Shown here in pieces: positions 1-9,618 of a stretch of 64,000 nucleotides of DNA. Origin of the DNA: Massilia sp. BSC265 (GTDB lineage: Bacteria; Pseudomonadota; Gammaproteobacteria; Burkholderiales; Burkholderiaceae_D); assembly GCF_000740675.1 (NCBI RefSeq), contig NZ_JPXI01000030.1, forward strand, positions 124,001 to 188,000, given 5' to 3'. The position numbers and the translations under genes are program-made. The stretch's first letter is position 1, and each line of letters begins with the position of its first letter. A model generated the notes under the pieces. It worked only from the letters and a program-made list of their open reading frames with translations, had not been told where the DNA came from and did no database searches.

Positions 1-506
<506 letters not shown>

Positions 507-507
<1 letters not shown>

Positions 508-710
508 TGACGGAGATCGAACTGAATGGCGCCGTGTACCGGGTTCCGGCAGGGGTGTCGCTGCTGGACCTGGCCGGCCAGCTGGGCCTGGCGGAGCAGG
601 CGGTGGCGGTCGCGGTCAACCGCGAAGTGGTGCCGCGCCAGCAGTGGCCGCAGCGCCGCCTGCAGGCCCGGGACAAGGTGGACATCGTGCGCGCCATCGG
701 CGGCGGCTGA
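507..710 (+). CDS. thiS: Sulfur carrier protein ThiS
   Basis: A 67-residue ubiquitin-fold protein starting MTEIELNG and ending in the obligatory Gly-Gly (IGGG), which is adenylated and then thiocarboxylated to carry sulfur for thiazole formation by ThiG. The ATG overlaps the thiC stop (ATGA), which fixes the start. Size and C-terminus match the family. Related gammaproteobacterial and betaproteobacterial clusters often place thiO or thiH near thiS; none is present between thiC and thiS or thiS and thiG here, so the glycine-oxidising or tyrosine-cleaving step must be encoded elsewhere. Confidence 0.96.
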
Positions 711-715
711 GGATC

Positions 716-821
716 GTAGGGTGGGCGGATTCCCGCCCACGCGGTCAAACCCCGCATGAATCGACACGATGCTTGAATTTGGGCAGGTCATCCGCGTGGG
801 CGGGAGACCCGCCCACCCTAC
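716..821. repeat. Dispersed palindromic repeat, copy R1 (inside thi operon)
   Basis: About 106 bp. Each end is a hairpin: the left arm reads GTAGGGTGGGCGG then CCGCCCACGCGGT, and the right arm is its inverted counterpart ending CCGCCCACCCTAC. The two arms face each other, making a larger inverted repeat. It is the only one of six copies lying between co-oriented genes of one operon (thiS and thiG). The right end abuts the thiG ribosome binding site (AGGAGA at 823-828). Confidence 0.9.
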
Positions 822-831
822 AGGAGACGAT

Positions 832-1626
832 ATGAACGCAGTTGAAGATAAAGATTTGCTGACCATCGCCGGCCGCCAGTACGGATCGCGCCTGCTGGTC
901 GGCAGCGGCAAGTACCGCGACCTGGCGCAGACGCGCGAAGCGACCCTGGCTGCGGGCGCCGAGATCATTACCGTGGCGATCCGCCGCGTGAACATCGGCC
1001 AGGACCCGAACGCCCCCAGCCTGCTGGACGTATTGCCGCCGGATGAGTTCACCATCCTGCCCAACACGGCGGGCTGCTATACGGCGAAAGACGCCGTGTA
1101 CACGCTGCAGATGGCGCGCGAGCTGCTGGGCGGGCGCAAGCTCGTCAAGCTGGAAGTACTGGGCGACGAAAAGACCCTGTTCCCGCAGATGCCGGAGACG
1201 CTCAAGGCCGCGGAAACGCTGGTGCGCGACGGCTTCGACGTGATGGTCTACTGCAGCGACGACCCGGTGCAGGCTAGACTCCTGCAGGAGATCGGCTGCG
1301 TGGCCGTGATGCCGCTGGCTTCGCTCATCGGCTCGGGCATGGGTATCCTCAATCCCTGGAACCTGTCGCTGATCATCGAGCAGGCCACGGTGCCGGTGCT
1401 GGTCGATGCCGGCGTGGGCACGGCCTCGGATGCGGCCATCGCGATGGAGCTTGGCTGCGACGGCGTGCTCATGAACACGGCGATCGCTTGCGCCCGCGAC
1501 CCGGTGCGCATGGCGCGCGCAATGCGCCACGCCGTGATCGCCGGGCGCGAGGCGCATCTGGCGGGGCGCATGCCGAAGCGCTTCGCGGCCTCCCCTTCGT
1601 CGCCGGTGCAGGGCATGGCCACCTGA
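832..1626 (+). CDS. thiG: Thiazole synthase ThiG
   Basis: 264 residues. ThiG condenses 1-deoxy-xylulose 5-phosphate, dehydroglycine and ThiS-thiocarboxylate into the thiazole moiety of thiamine. Family segments seen are GSGKYRDL near residue 25, [15 protein letters not shown] (the catalytic Lys of the Schiff base lies in KLEVLGD) and the C-terminal [11 protein letters not shown] plus GVLMNTAIA phosphate-binding loops. The ATG at 832 is preceded by AGGAGA; an in-frame upstream start at 769 would lie inside the repeat and is rejected. Its stop overlaps the thiD start. DXP comes from dxs, encoded further along this window. Confidence 0.97.
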   Translation: MNAVEDKDLLTIAGRQYGSRLLVGSGKYRDLAQTREATLAAGAEIITVAIRRVNIGQDPNAPSLLDVLPPDEFTILPNTAGCYTAKDAVYTLQMARELLGGRKLVKLEVLGDEKTLFPQMPETLKAAETLVRDGFDVMVYCSDDPVQARLLQEIGCVAVMPLASLIGSGMGILNPWNLSLIIEQATVPVLVDAGVGTASDAAIAMELGCDGVLMNTAIACARDPVRMARAMRHAVIAGREAHLAGRMPKRFAASPSSPVQGMAT

Positions 1627-2369
1627 TGGTACCCACCGTGCTTGTCTTCGCCGGACTCGATCCCGGCGGGGGAGCAGGGCTGGCGGCGGACATCACCGCC
1701 ATCGGCGCACTCGGCGGCCATGCCCTGCCGGTGGCGACGGCCCTGACTGTCCAGGACAACAACCGCGTGCACGAGGTGCGGCCGGTCGACGCCGGCTTGG
1801 TCGCACGCCAGGCCGATGCCATCATCGATTGCTGCAGCATCGACGCGGTCAAGATCGGCATTCCCGGCAGCAGGGAGAACGCGGCCGCCATCGCGCGGCT
1901 GTTGCGCCAGCTGCACGCCGCCGACCCGGCGCTGCCGGTGGTGCTCGACCCGGTACTCGCGAGCGGCAATGGCGACGCGCTCGGCAAGGGCGATGCCATT
2001 GCCGCCTTGGACGAACTGCTGCCGCTGGCCACCGTGCTGGTGCCGAACCTGCCCGAAGCCGAGGCGCTGGGCGCGGTGCCCTGCGAGCACGTGCTGGTCA
2101 CCGGGGGGCATGGGGAGGGCGACATCATCGTCAACCGCTGGTTGCGCGACGGCGTGGAGCAGCGCAGCTGGCGTCTGCCGCGCCTGCCGTACAGCTACCA
2201 CGGCAGCGGCTGCACGCTGGCCGCCGCCATCGCGGCCCGCCTTGCCCTGGGCGACCCGATGGCGCAGGCGCTCCAGCACGCGCAGGACTACTGCCACCAG
2301 ACGCTGGCGCACGCCTTCCGGATCGCGCCCGGGCAGCGCATCCCGCGCCGCATCCTGCATATTCACTGA
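1626..2369 (+). CDS. thiD: Hydroxymethylpyrimidine (phosphate) kinase ThiD
   Basis: 247 residues, ATG overlapping the thiG stop (TGATG). ThiD phosphorylates HMP-P to HMP-PP for coupling to thiazole. It has the ribokinase-like fold markers: the N-terminal AGLDPGGGAGLAADI loop, the TALTVQDN segment near residue 43, the VLDPVLASGNGD substrate and ATP region, and the C-terminal SYHGSGCTLAAAI anion hole (GSGC, where the Cys is typical of HMP kinases). It is a stand-alone ThiD without a fused ThiE or ThiN domain. Slightly shorter than the usual 260-270 residues. Confidence 0.94.
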   Translation: MVPTVLVFAGLDPGGGAGLAADITAIGALGGHALPVATALTVQDNNRVHEVRPVDAGLVARQADAIIDCCSIDAVKIGIPGSRENAAAIARLLRQLHAADPALPVVLDPVLASGNGDALGKGDAIAALDELLPLATVLVPNLPEAEALGAVPCEHVLVTGGHGEGDIIVNRWLRDGVEQRSWRLPRLPYSYHGSGCTLAAAIAARLALGDPMAQALQHAQDYCHQTLAHAFRIAPGQRIPRRILHIH

Positions 2370-2395
2370 GCCATCGAGCACACGAGAGGATTATC

Positions 2396-3025
2396 TTGAA
2401 CAAGCATTTCATGCGAGGGCTCTACCTCGTCACTCCCGACTGGGACGACACCGATCGCCTGCTCGCCGTCACCGACATTGCCCTGAGCGCCGGCGCCTCC
2501 CTGGTGCAGTACCGCCACAAGCGTGCCAGCCCCGCCTTGCGGGCCGAGCAGGCTGCGGCCCTGCTGGCGCTGTGCCGCAGCCATCAGCGGCCGCTCGTGA
2601 TCAACGATCACATCGACCTGTGCCGCGACCTCGACGCCGACGGCGTGCACGTCGGCGGCACGGACAGTCCGGTGGCGCAGGCACGGGTCCTGCTGGGTCC
2701 GGACAAGATCGTCGGCGCTTCGTGCTACGGCGAGCTGAAGCTGGCCGAAGCCGCCCGGCAGGCCGGCGCCAGCTACGTGGCCTTCGGCGGCTTCTATCCC
2801 TCGCCGGTCAAGAAGTACAGCTTCGTCACGCCTCCCGGACTCATCGATGTCTGGCGCGACCGCGTATCGCTGCCGATGGTCGTCATCGGCGGCATGACCC
2901 CGCTGAACGCGGCGCCGCTGGTGGAGCGTGGCGCGGCGATGGTGGCGGCGATCACGAGCGTATATGCGGCCGCGGATCCGGCCACGGCGGTACGTGATTT
3001 CTGCGCGCTGTTCCGGCGGGCCTGA
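2396..3025 (+). CDS. thiE: Thiamine-phosphate synthase ThiE
   Basis: 209 residues if translation begins at TTG 2396, which sits 5 bases after AGAGGA; ATG 2411 (204 residues) is the alternative but lacks a good Shine-Dalgarno sequence. ThiE joins HMP-PP and thiazole phosphate to thiamine phosphate. TIM-barrel family motifs are visible: LVQYRHK (Q and K bind HMP-PP), NDHIDLCRDLDADGVHVG, the ASYVAFGGFYPSPVK loop and VVIGGMTP. It lies 26 bases after thiD and closes the operon. Confidence 0.95.
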   Translation: MNKHFMRGLYLVTPDWDDTDRLLAVTDIALSAGASLVQYRHKRASPALRAEQAAALLALCRSHQRPLVINDHIDLCRDLDADGVHVGGTDSPVAQARVLLGPDKIVGASCYGELKLAEAARQAGASYVAFGGFYPSPVKKYSFVTPPGLIDVWRDRVSLPMVVIGGMTPLNAAPLVERGAAMVAAITSVYAAADPATAVRDFCALFRRA

Positions 3026-3060
3026 ACCTGCAATAGCAGTTGCCGAGCTGGCCACGCTGA

Positions 3061-3375
3061 TCATGCGACCGCTACGCCTGCTTCTTCGGCGGCGTAGAGA
3101 TTCCTGCTTGCTTCCCTGAGCCCGGCCTGCGGCAGCAGGCCATCCGATACCGTCAAGATGGCGTGCAGGCTGTTCCTGAGCTTGTCCAGCCGGATGTCGC
3201 CGGGCGCGAGCGCCGCCTGCAGCAGGTGGAGCGCCATGTCGGCCAGCAGCAGGCGCTGCTTGTCCTGCCAGCCGTCGCCGCCCCTGGTCGCCGGATGGCG
3301 CAGCAGGCTGTCCTCGACCGCATCGTGGATCCGCCAGCCTGTTTCCAGGATCTCGGCCCGGGTTGCATCGTCCAT
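3061..3375 (-). CDS. Small hypothetical protein
   Basis: 104 residues beginning MDDATRAEILETGW, with GAGGA 5-9 bases before the ATG, which supports translation. I do not recognise a family. The sequence is mostly helical and amphipathic (RLLLADMALHLLQAAL, LDKLRNSLHAILTV) with no signal peptide, membrane segment or Cys/His motif, so a small soluble helical protein is likely. It converges on thiE and is divergent from the HExxH gene at 3511, so it probably has its own promoter in 3376-3510. Confidence 0.6.
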   Translation of the reverse strand: MDDATRAEILETGWRIHDAVEDSLLRHPATRGGDGWQDKQRLLLADMALHLLQAALAPGDIRLDKLRNSLHAILTVSDGLLPQAGLREASRNLYAAEEAGVAVA

Positions 3376-3510
3376 GTCTTCCTCATCCGTGGTGAATAAA
3401 GTGCGACCGTCACGCGTCGTGTTAAGTCGTCAATAAGATGTATACCTTACCTTGGCCGCGTCTGCAGCCCCGGCAATCCCGCCATTGCTGCGCCATTTCT
3501 CGCGTTCATA

Positions 3511-4257
3511 ATGTCCAAGACCCGCCGCGCCTTCCTCCTGCTGAAAACCTGCGTCGCCGTCCTGCTGGCGCTGCTCGCCGCGTACGTGCTTGCCGCCGCC
3601 TATCCGAAGCCGATGTTCGACTACCGCTTCAGCTACGAGAACTACCGGGTCTGGTCCGACCGGCCGATCCCGGACGAGATCGCTGCGGTGCTGGACGACG
3701 TGACACGGCGCCTGCGCACCTCCAGCCTGCACGACCGCGATACGCCGGTCGAGATCTTCTTCTGCAACGAGCCCTGGCGCCTGTGGCTGTACGGCCGGAT
3801 GTTCAGCGCCGGCATGGGCGGCGTGGTCCCCGTCCTGCTGACGCGGCAGGTATTCATCCGCGCTTCCGACATTCCGGTCAACCGCATCCATACGCCGACA
3901 GGCAAGCCGCTGGCGGATGCCGCGCAGCGTCCCCTGTCGTACTTCATCGCGCACGAGATCACCCATAGCGACGTGGCGCGCCGTTTCGGGCGCACGGTCG
4001 TGCTGCGCTATCCGGAGTGGCTGCTGGAAGGCTATGCCGACTACGTGGGCAAGGGCGGCGATTTCGATTTCGAGGAGAATCGCGCGCTGTTCGCCGCCGG
4101 CGCCGCCGCGCTCGACCGCGACCGGAGCGGGCTGTATCGCGAATTCCACCTGAAGGTCGCCTACCTGCTCGACAAGAAAGGCTGGACGCTGGAACAGGTG
4201 TTTGCGAATCCGCCTGACGAAGAGGAGTTGGATGCGCGGCTGCGGCCGCCACGCTAG
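3511..4257 (+). CDS. Membrane-anchored HExxH metallopeptidase-like protein
   Basis: 248 residues. One N-terminal hydrophobic helix (about residues 10-31, LLKTCVAVLLALLAAYVLAAA) suggests a signal anchor with the rest outside the cytoplasm. The zinc-site motif HEITH is at about residues 148-152, followed by a candidate third ligand, Glu 173, in PEWLLEGYADYVG. That spacing and the WLLEGxAxY context are those of gluzincins and peptidase-MA-like domains. I cannot name a specific family or substrate. It stands alone between a divergent small gene and the M28 peptidase. Confidence 0.65.
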   Translation: MSKTRRAFLLLKTCVAVLLALLAAYVLAAAYPKPMFDYRFSYENYRVWSDRPIPDEIAAVLDDVTRRLRTSSLHDRDTPVEIFFCNEPWRLWLYGRMFSAGMGGVVPVLLTRQVFIRASDIPVNRIHTPTGKPLADAAQRPLSYFIAHEITHSDVARRFGRTVVLRYPEWLLEGYADYVGKGGDFDFEENRALFAAGAAALDRDRSGLYREFHLKVAYLLDKKGWTLEQVFANPPDEEELDARLRPPR

Positions 4258-4351
4258 GCATATGTATCAAATTGCGCCCGCCGCGGATTGACCGGCCGTG
4301 GCGCCGCATGCGATATTGCTTTTCTAGCCACTTCCATCGAAAGCATCAGCA

Positions 4352-5788
4352 ATGCGTCTTTACGTCACCGCTCTCGTCCTCGCACTGGCCAGCGCCGGCT
4401 GCGCCCAGGTCCCCACCGCCGCCATCTCGCCGGAGGCGCTGCGCACCCACGTGCAATACCTGTCCTCCGATGAACTCGAAGGCCGCGGCACGCCCTCGCG
4501 CGGGCAGGACCTCGCCACCGACTACATCGCGGCCCAGTTCCGCAAGGCCGGCCTGGAGCCGGCCGGCGACGACGGCTACTTCCAGACCGCGAACTGGCAG
4601 TATGCCGAGCGCAAGGCGGACGACGTGAACCTGACCGTAAGCGCGGGCGGCAGCACCATCGCGGTCCCAAGCGGCGGCGCCACCGGCAACTTCCTCGACC
4701 CGGTCGCGCTGGGGGCGACGCCGGCGGTGTTCATGGCCTGGAAGGATGCGCTGGAAAACAGCGAAGCAGCCAACGGCAAGGTGCTGGTGGTGCCGGCCGC
4801 GCCGGTACCGGGCGCCGCACGCCAGCTGCAGGAGAAGCTCAAGAGCAAGCCCCTGCTCGTCGTCATGATCGACCGCGAGCGGCGCCACGGCGCCGGCACC
4901 GGCGGCTGGCTGATCGATCCGGAGCAGCCGCGTCCGAAGGCTGTGCCGCCGGTGCTGGTCCTGCACGCGCCGGACGCGGCGGCGGTGCTGGAGAAGGGCG
5001 GCGCGACTGTGACGGCACGCGTTGCCGCACCGAGCATCCGCCCGGTCAAGCTGCGCAACGTCATCGGCGTGCTGCGCGGTTCCGACCCGGCCCTGAAAAA
5101 CACCTATGTGCTGATGACGGCGCACCATGACCACGTCGGCATCCGCGACGGCGAAATCTACAACGGCGCCAACGACGACGCCAGCGGCGTGGTGTCGATC
5201 ATCGAAGCGGCCAACGCGCTGGCCGCGCGCAAGGAACGTCCGCGCCGCAGCATCGTGTTCATGACCTTCTTCGGCGAAGAACTGGGCATGCTCGGCTCGA
5301 AATACTATGCGCGCCACCCGGTGTTTCCGCTGAAGGACACGGTGGTGAACATCAACCTCGAGCAGACCGGCCGTACCGACGACAGCGAAGGCAAGCAGAT
5401 CAACTCGATCGCGATGACCGGCTACGATTTCTCGACGCTCGGCGACATGCTCAAGAAATCCGCCGATCGCACCGGCGTCCGCCTGTGGAAGCATGCGGCC
5501 TTCAGCGACCAGTTCTTCTCGCGCGCCGACAACCAGTCGCTGGCCGACGCCGGCGTGCCGGCGCATACCCTGTCGGTGGCCTACGGCTTCTCGGACTACC
5601 ACGGCAAGGACGACACCTGGGACAAGCTCGACTACGACAACATGGCGCGCGTCACGCGCATGCTGACCGAGGGGGTGTACGACATCGCCAACGCGGCCGA
5701 GCGTCCGACCTGGACGGCTGCGCCGAAGGCGGCCAACTATGCGGCCAAGGGACGCGCGCTCACGGCCGGCGAACCGGCTGCAAAATGA
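4352..5788 (+). CDS. M28 family zinc aminopeptidase, predicted lipoprotein
   Basis: 478 residues. An N-terminal signal ends in a lipobox (ASAGC, Cys 17), so it is predicted to be lipid-anchored and periplasm- or surface-facing. A PA-type insert spans about residues 115-235. The co-catalytic zinc domain of M28 follows: AHHDH at 257-261, GANDDASG with Asp 275, FFGEELG at 307-312 (catalytic and ligand Glu) and the late DYHGKDD His. The family releases N-terminal residues from peptides. It overlaps the next gene by ATGA, suggesting coupling with the GNAT protein. Confidence 0.9.
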   Translation: MRLYVTALVLALASAGCAQVPTAAISPEALRTHVQYLSSDELEGRGTPSRGQDLATDYIAAQFRKAGLEPAGDDGYFQTANWQYAERKADDVNLTVSAGGSTIAVPSGGATGNFLDPVALGATPAVFMAWKDALENSEAANGKVLVVPAAPVPGAARQLQEKLKSKPLLVVMIDRERRHGAGTGGWLIDPEQPRPKAVPPVLVLHAPDAAAVLEKGGATVTARVAAPSIRPVKLRNVIGVLRGSDPALKNTYVLMTAHHDHVGIRDGEIYNGANDDASGVVSIIEAANALAARKERPRRSIVFMTFFGEELGMLGSKYYARHPVFPLKDTVVNINLEQTGRTDDSEGKQINSIAMTGYDFSTLGDMLKKSADRTGVRLWKHAAFSDQFFSRADNQSLADAGVPAHTLSVAYGFSDYHGKDDTWDKLDYDNMARVTRMLTEGVYDIANAAERPTWTAAPKAANYAAKGRALTAGEPAAK

Positions 5789-6318
5789 GCTGCCAAGCGA
5801 GCGGCGGGGCAGTCCTGGTCCGCCGCCTGCAGCCGCAGGAATGGCAGTCCTACCGCGCGATCCGCCTGCGCGCGCTGGCGGATGCGCCCGACGCCTTCGG
5901 CAGCACGCTGGCGCGGGAAGAGGCGCTGCCGGAAGACACCTGGGCAGCGCGGGTGGCGAAGTCCGCGGTGTCGGGGATCGATTGCGCGCTGGTCGCGGAG
6001 CAGGGCGGCCTGCTGGCCGGCCTGCTGTGGGCCAAGGTGGATGCGCAGGACGCGGCCCGGGTGAACCTGTTCCAGATGTGGGTGGCGCCGGAATCGCGCG
6101 GGTGCGGCGTGGCGGCGGCGCTGCTGGACGAGGCGCTCGGCTGGGCCAGGGCGCGCGGGACGCGGGTCGTGCACCTGGGCGTGAACAATGCGAATGCCGG
6201 CGCGCTCAGGCTGTACGAACGGGCGGGCTTCCGGCCGATCGGCGTACCTTATCTCATGCGCGAGGGAGCCCCGCACATGGAACAGGAAATGCGCTTGGAC
6301 CTGTCCGTGACGGCATGA
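5785..6318 (+). CDS. GNAT family N-acetyltransferase
   Basis: 177 residues, start ATG overlapping the stop of the M28 peptidase. It has the GNAT layout: beta2-beta4 core with the strand FQMWVAPESRGCGVAAALL (acetyl-CoA pyrophosphate loop RGxGxA near residue 106), then VHLGVNNANAGALRLYERAGF, the conserved C-terminal N-x-A-x-x-L-Y-x-x-x-G-F motif. The acceptor substrate cannot be told from sequence; small molecules or protein N-termini are both possible. A terminator follows directly. Confidence 0.88.
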   Translation: MSCQASGGAVLVRRLQPQEWQSYRAIRLRALADAPDAFGSTLAREEALPEDTWAARVAKSAVSGIDCALVAEQGGLLAGLLWAKVDAQDAARVNLFQMWVAPESRGCGVAAALLDEALGWARARGTRVVHLGVNNANAGALRLYERAGFRPIGVPYLMREGAPHMEQEMRLDLSVTA

Positions 6319-6350
6319 AAAAATGGGACGCCCGGAGGCGTCCCATTTTT
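6318..6350. terminator. Bidirectional rho-independent terminator
   Basis: Stem GGGACGCC / GGCGTCCC with a CGGA loop, flanked by AAAAAAT on the left and ATTTTT on the right. It therefore works as a terminator on both strands and serves the converging GNAT and S8 peptidase genes. The GNAT stop codon overlaps the left edge. Confidence 0.92.
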
Positions 6351-6366
6351 CATTGCAGCGCCAGGA

Positions 6367-7929
<1,563 letters not shown>

Positions 7930-8284
7930 TACTATTCTCCGTTTGAAAACAAGTTATGTCGCCTTGGCTCTGTAGGCCTCGTGCGCTGTTGTGTCCGCCG
8001 GTAGGCGGTGAATTCAGTGTATTTCAAAAACTTCTATCTATGCATACAAAATACAACTGTGTGAGGGAAAGACTTGATCAAGCACAGTTCGCTACCAAAT
8101 CTCCATAGATACAGCCTCGACAGCGTGTTATCGTTTTCCCCAAACACCCTCGGTAAACACGGCGGAAGAGCTCCTTCTTCCGAATGCAAGCCCGCGCCAC
8201 ACGCATGGCCGCTCCTTGTTATCATTTCAAACTTTACGGCGTTGCAATCCGGCGGCGTCCAACGCTCGGTTTAGGAAGGGAAAC
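7930..8284. promoter_or_regulatory. Divergent promoter region, S8 peptidase / frmA
   Basis: 355 bp, more AT-rich than its surroundings. It holds an 8-bp palindrome TATGCATA at 8039-8046, about 110 bp before the S8 start codon and matching a motif at the same distance from the second S8 gene, and a small hairpin CGGAAGA / TCTTCCG at 8163-8182 on the frmA side. I found no convincing -35/-10 pair and no believable ORF; a 63-codon minus-strand frame here lacks a ribosome binding site. Confidence 0.5.
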
Positions 8285-9391
8285 ATGAAGACCAAGGCTG
8301 CAGTAGCATGGAAGGCGGGCCATCCGCTCACGATCGAAGAAGTCGAGCTCGAAGGCCCGAAGGCCGGCGAGGTGCTGGTCGAAGTCAAGGCGACCGGCAT
8401 CTGCCATACCGACTACTACACGCTGTCGGGCGCCGATCCGGAAGGCCTGTTCCCGGCCATCCTCGGCCATGAAGGCGCGGGCGTGGTAGTCGATGTCGGC
8501 CCCGGTGTCACGAGCTTGCGCAAGGACGACCACGTCATCCCGCTGTACACCCCGGAATGCCGCCAGTGCAAGTTCTGCCTGTCGCAGAAAACCAACCTGT
8601 GCCAGGCGATCCGTTCGACCCAGGGCCGCGGCCTGATGCCCGACGCGACCAGCCGTTTCTCGCTGGACGGCAAGCCGCTCTACCACTACATGGGCACCTC
8701 GACCTTCTCGAACTACATCGTGGTCCCGGAAATCGCGCTGGCCAAGGTGCGTTCGGACGCGCCCTTCGACAAGATCTGCTACATCGGCTGCGGCGTCACC
8801 ACCGGCATCGGCGCCGTGATCTTTACCGCCAAGGTGGAGGCGGGCGCCAACGTGGTCGTGTTCGGCCTGGGCGGCATCGGCCTGAACGTGATCCAGGCAG
8901 CGAAAATGGTGGGCGCCGACAAGATCATCGGCGTCGACCTGAACCCGGAACGCGAAGCCATGGCGCGCAAGTTCGGCATGACTCACTTCATCAACCCGAC
9001 CAAGGTCGAGAACGTGGTCGACACCATCGTCCAGCTGACCGACGGCGGCGCCGACTACAGCTTCGAATGCGTCGGCAACGTCACCACGATGCGGCAGGCG
9101 CTGGAGTGCTGCCACAAGGGCTGGGGCCAGTCGATCATCATCGGCGTGGCGGCGGCCGGCCAGGAAATCTCGACCCGTCCGTTCCAGCTGGTGACCGGTC
9201 GCGTTTGGAAGGGTTCCGCGTTTGGCGGCGCGCGCGGCCGCACCGACGTGCCGAAGATCGTCGACTGGTACATGGAAAACAAGATCAACATCGACGACCT
9301 GATCACCCACCACCTGCCGCTCGAGCGCATCAACGAAGGCTTCGACCTGATGAAGTCGGGCGAGTCGATCCGCTCCGTCGTGGTCTACTGA
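8285..9391 (+). CDS. frmA: S-(hydroxymethyl)glutathione dehydrogenase / class III alcohol dehydrogenase
   Basis: 368 residues, ATG preceded by GGAAGGGAAAC. Zinc-dependent medium-chain dehydrogenase that oxidises S-hydroxymethylglutathione (the formaldehyde adduct) with NAD, and can reduce S-nitrosoglutathione. Catalytic zinc ligands Cys 40 and His 62 with Glu 63 (GHEGAG), structural zinc Cys 92, 95, 98 and 106, and the Rossmann GLGGIG loop are all present. The NPTKVENVVD and FGGARGRTDVP segments are class III signatures. No frmR-like regulator or frmB esterase is adjacent. A terminator follows. Confidence 0.95.
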   Translation: MKTKAAVAWKAGHPLTIEEVELEGPKAGEVLVEVKATGICHTDYYTLSGADPEGLFPAILGHEGAGVVVDVGPGVTSLRKDDHVIPLYTPECRQCKFCLSQKTNLCQAIRSTQGRGLMPDATSRFSLDGKPLYHYMGTSTFSNYIVVPEIALAKVRSDAPFDKICYIGCGVTTGIGAVIFTAKVEAGANVVVFGLGGIGLNVIQAAKMVGADKIIGVDLNPEREAMARKFGMTHFINPTKVENVVDTIVQLTDGGADYSFECVGNVTTMRQALECCHKGWGQSIIIGVAAAGQEISTRPFQLVTGRVWKGSAFGGARGRTDVPKIVDWYMENKINIDDLITHHLPLERINEGFDLMKSGESIRSVVVY

Positions 9392-9412
9392 CTCCCGCCA
9401 GCGGGCATCCTC

Positions 9413-9438
9413 GACGCGGCCTCCGGGCCGCGTTTTTT
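9413..9438 (+). terminator. Rho-independent terminator after frmA
   Basis: ACGCGGCC, loop TCC, then GGGCCGCGT followed by TTTTTT. It lies 22 bases after the frmA stop and separates frmA from the M56 gene, which must therefore have its own promoter. Confidence 0.9.
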
Positions 9439-9542
9439 CATTCTGCTCCGCTATTCCAGCCGCCTGTCGCACCGGGCTGGCCCCCATCCCTGCACGCGCC
9501 TAAAGTATCTGCATCGCCGGACCGTCCCGCCCAAAGTAGAAA

Positions 9543-9574
9543 AAAAGTTCTAGACAATTTTATCTAGAACTTTT
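9543..9574. promoter_or_regulatory. Perfect 12-bp inverted repeat, putative operator of the M56 gene
   Basis: AAAAGTTCTAGA, spacer CAATTTTA, then TCTAGAACTTTT: two perfect 12-base arms. It lies 45 bases before the M56 start. A possible promoter is embedded: TAGACA (9551-9556), 17 bp, TAATCT (9574-9579), so a bound repressor would cover the -35 box and spacer. The arms do not contain the TACA/TGTA core usual for BlaI/MecI operators. A terminator is unlikely because the stem is AT-rich and leads into the gene. Confidence 0.6.
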
Positions 9575-9618
9575 AATCTAGTTTGCAACGCGATGCAAAG
9601 ACGAAGGGAGCACACCCG

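Noticed and set aside
8034..8225. 63-codon minus-strand frame in the S8/frmA gap
   Set aside because: No ribosome site, no recognisable sequence, and it lies over the promoter region.
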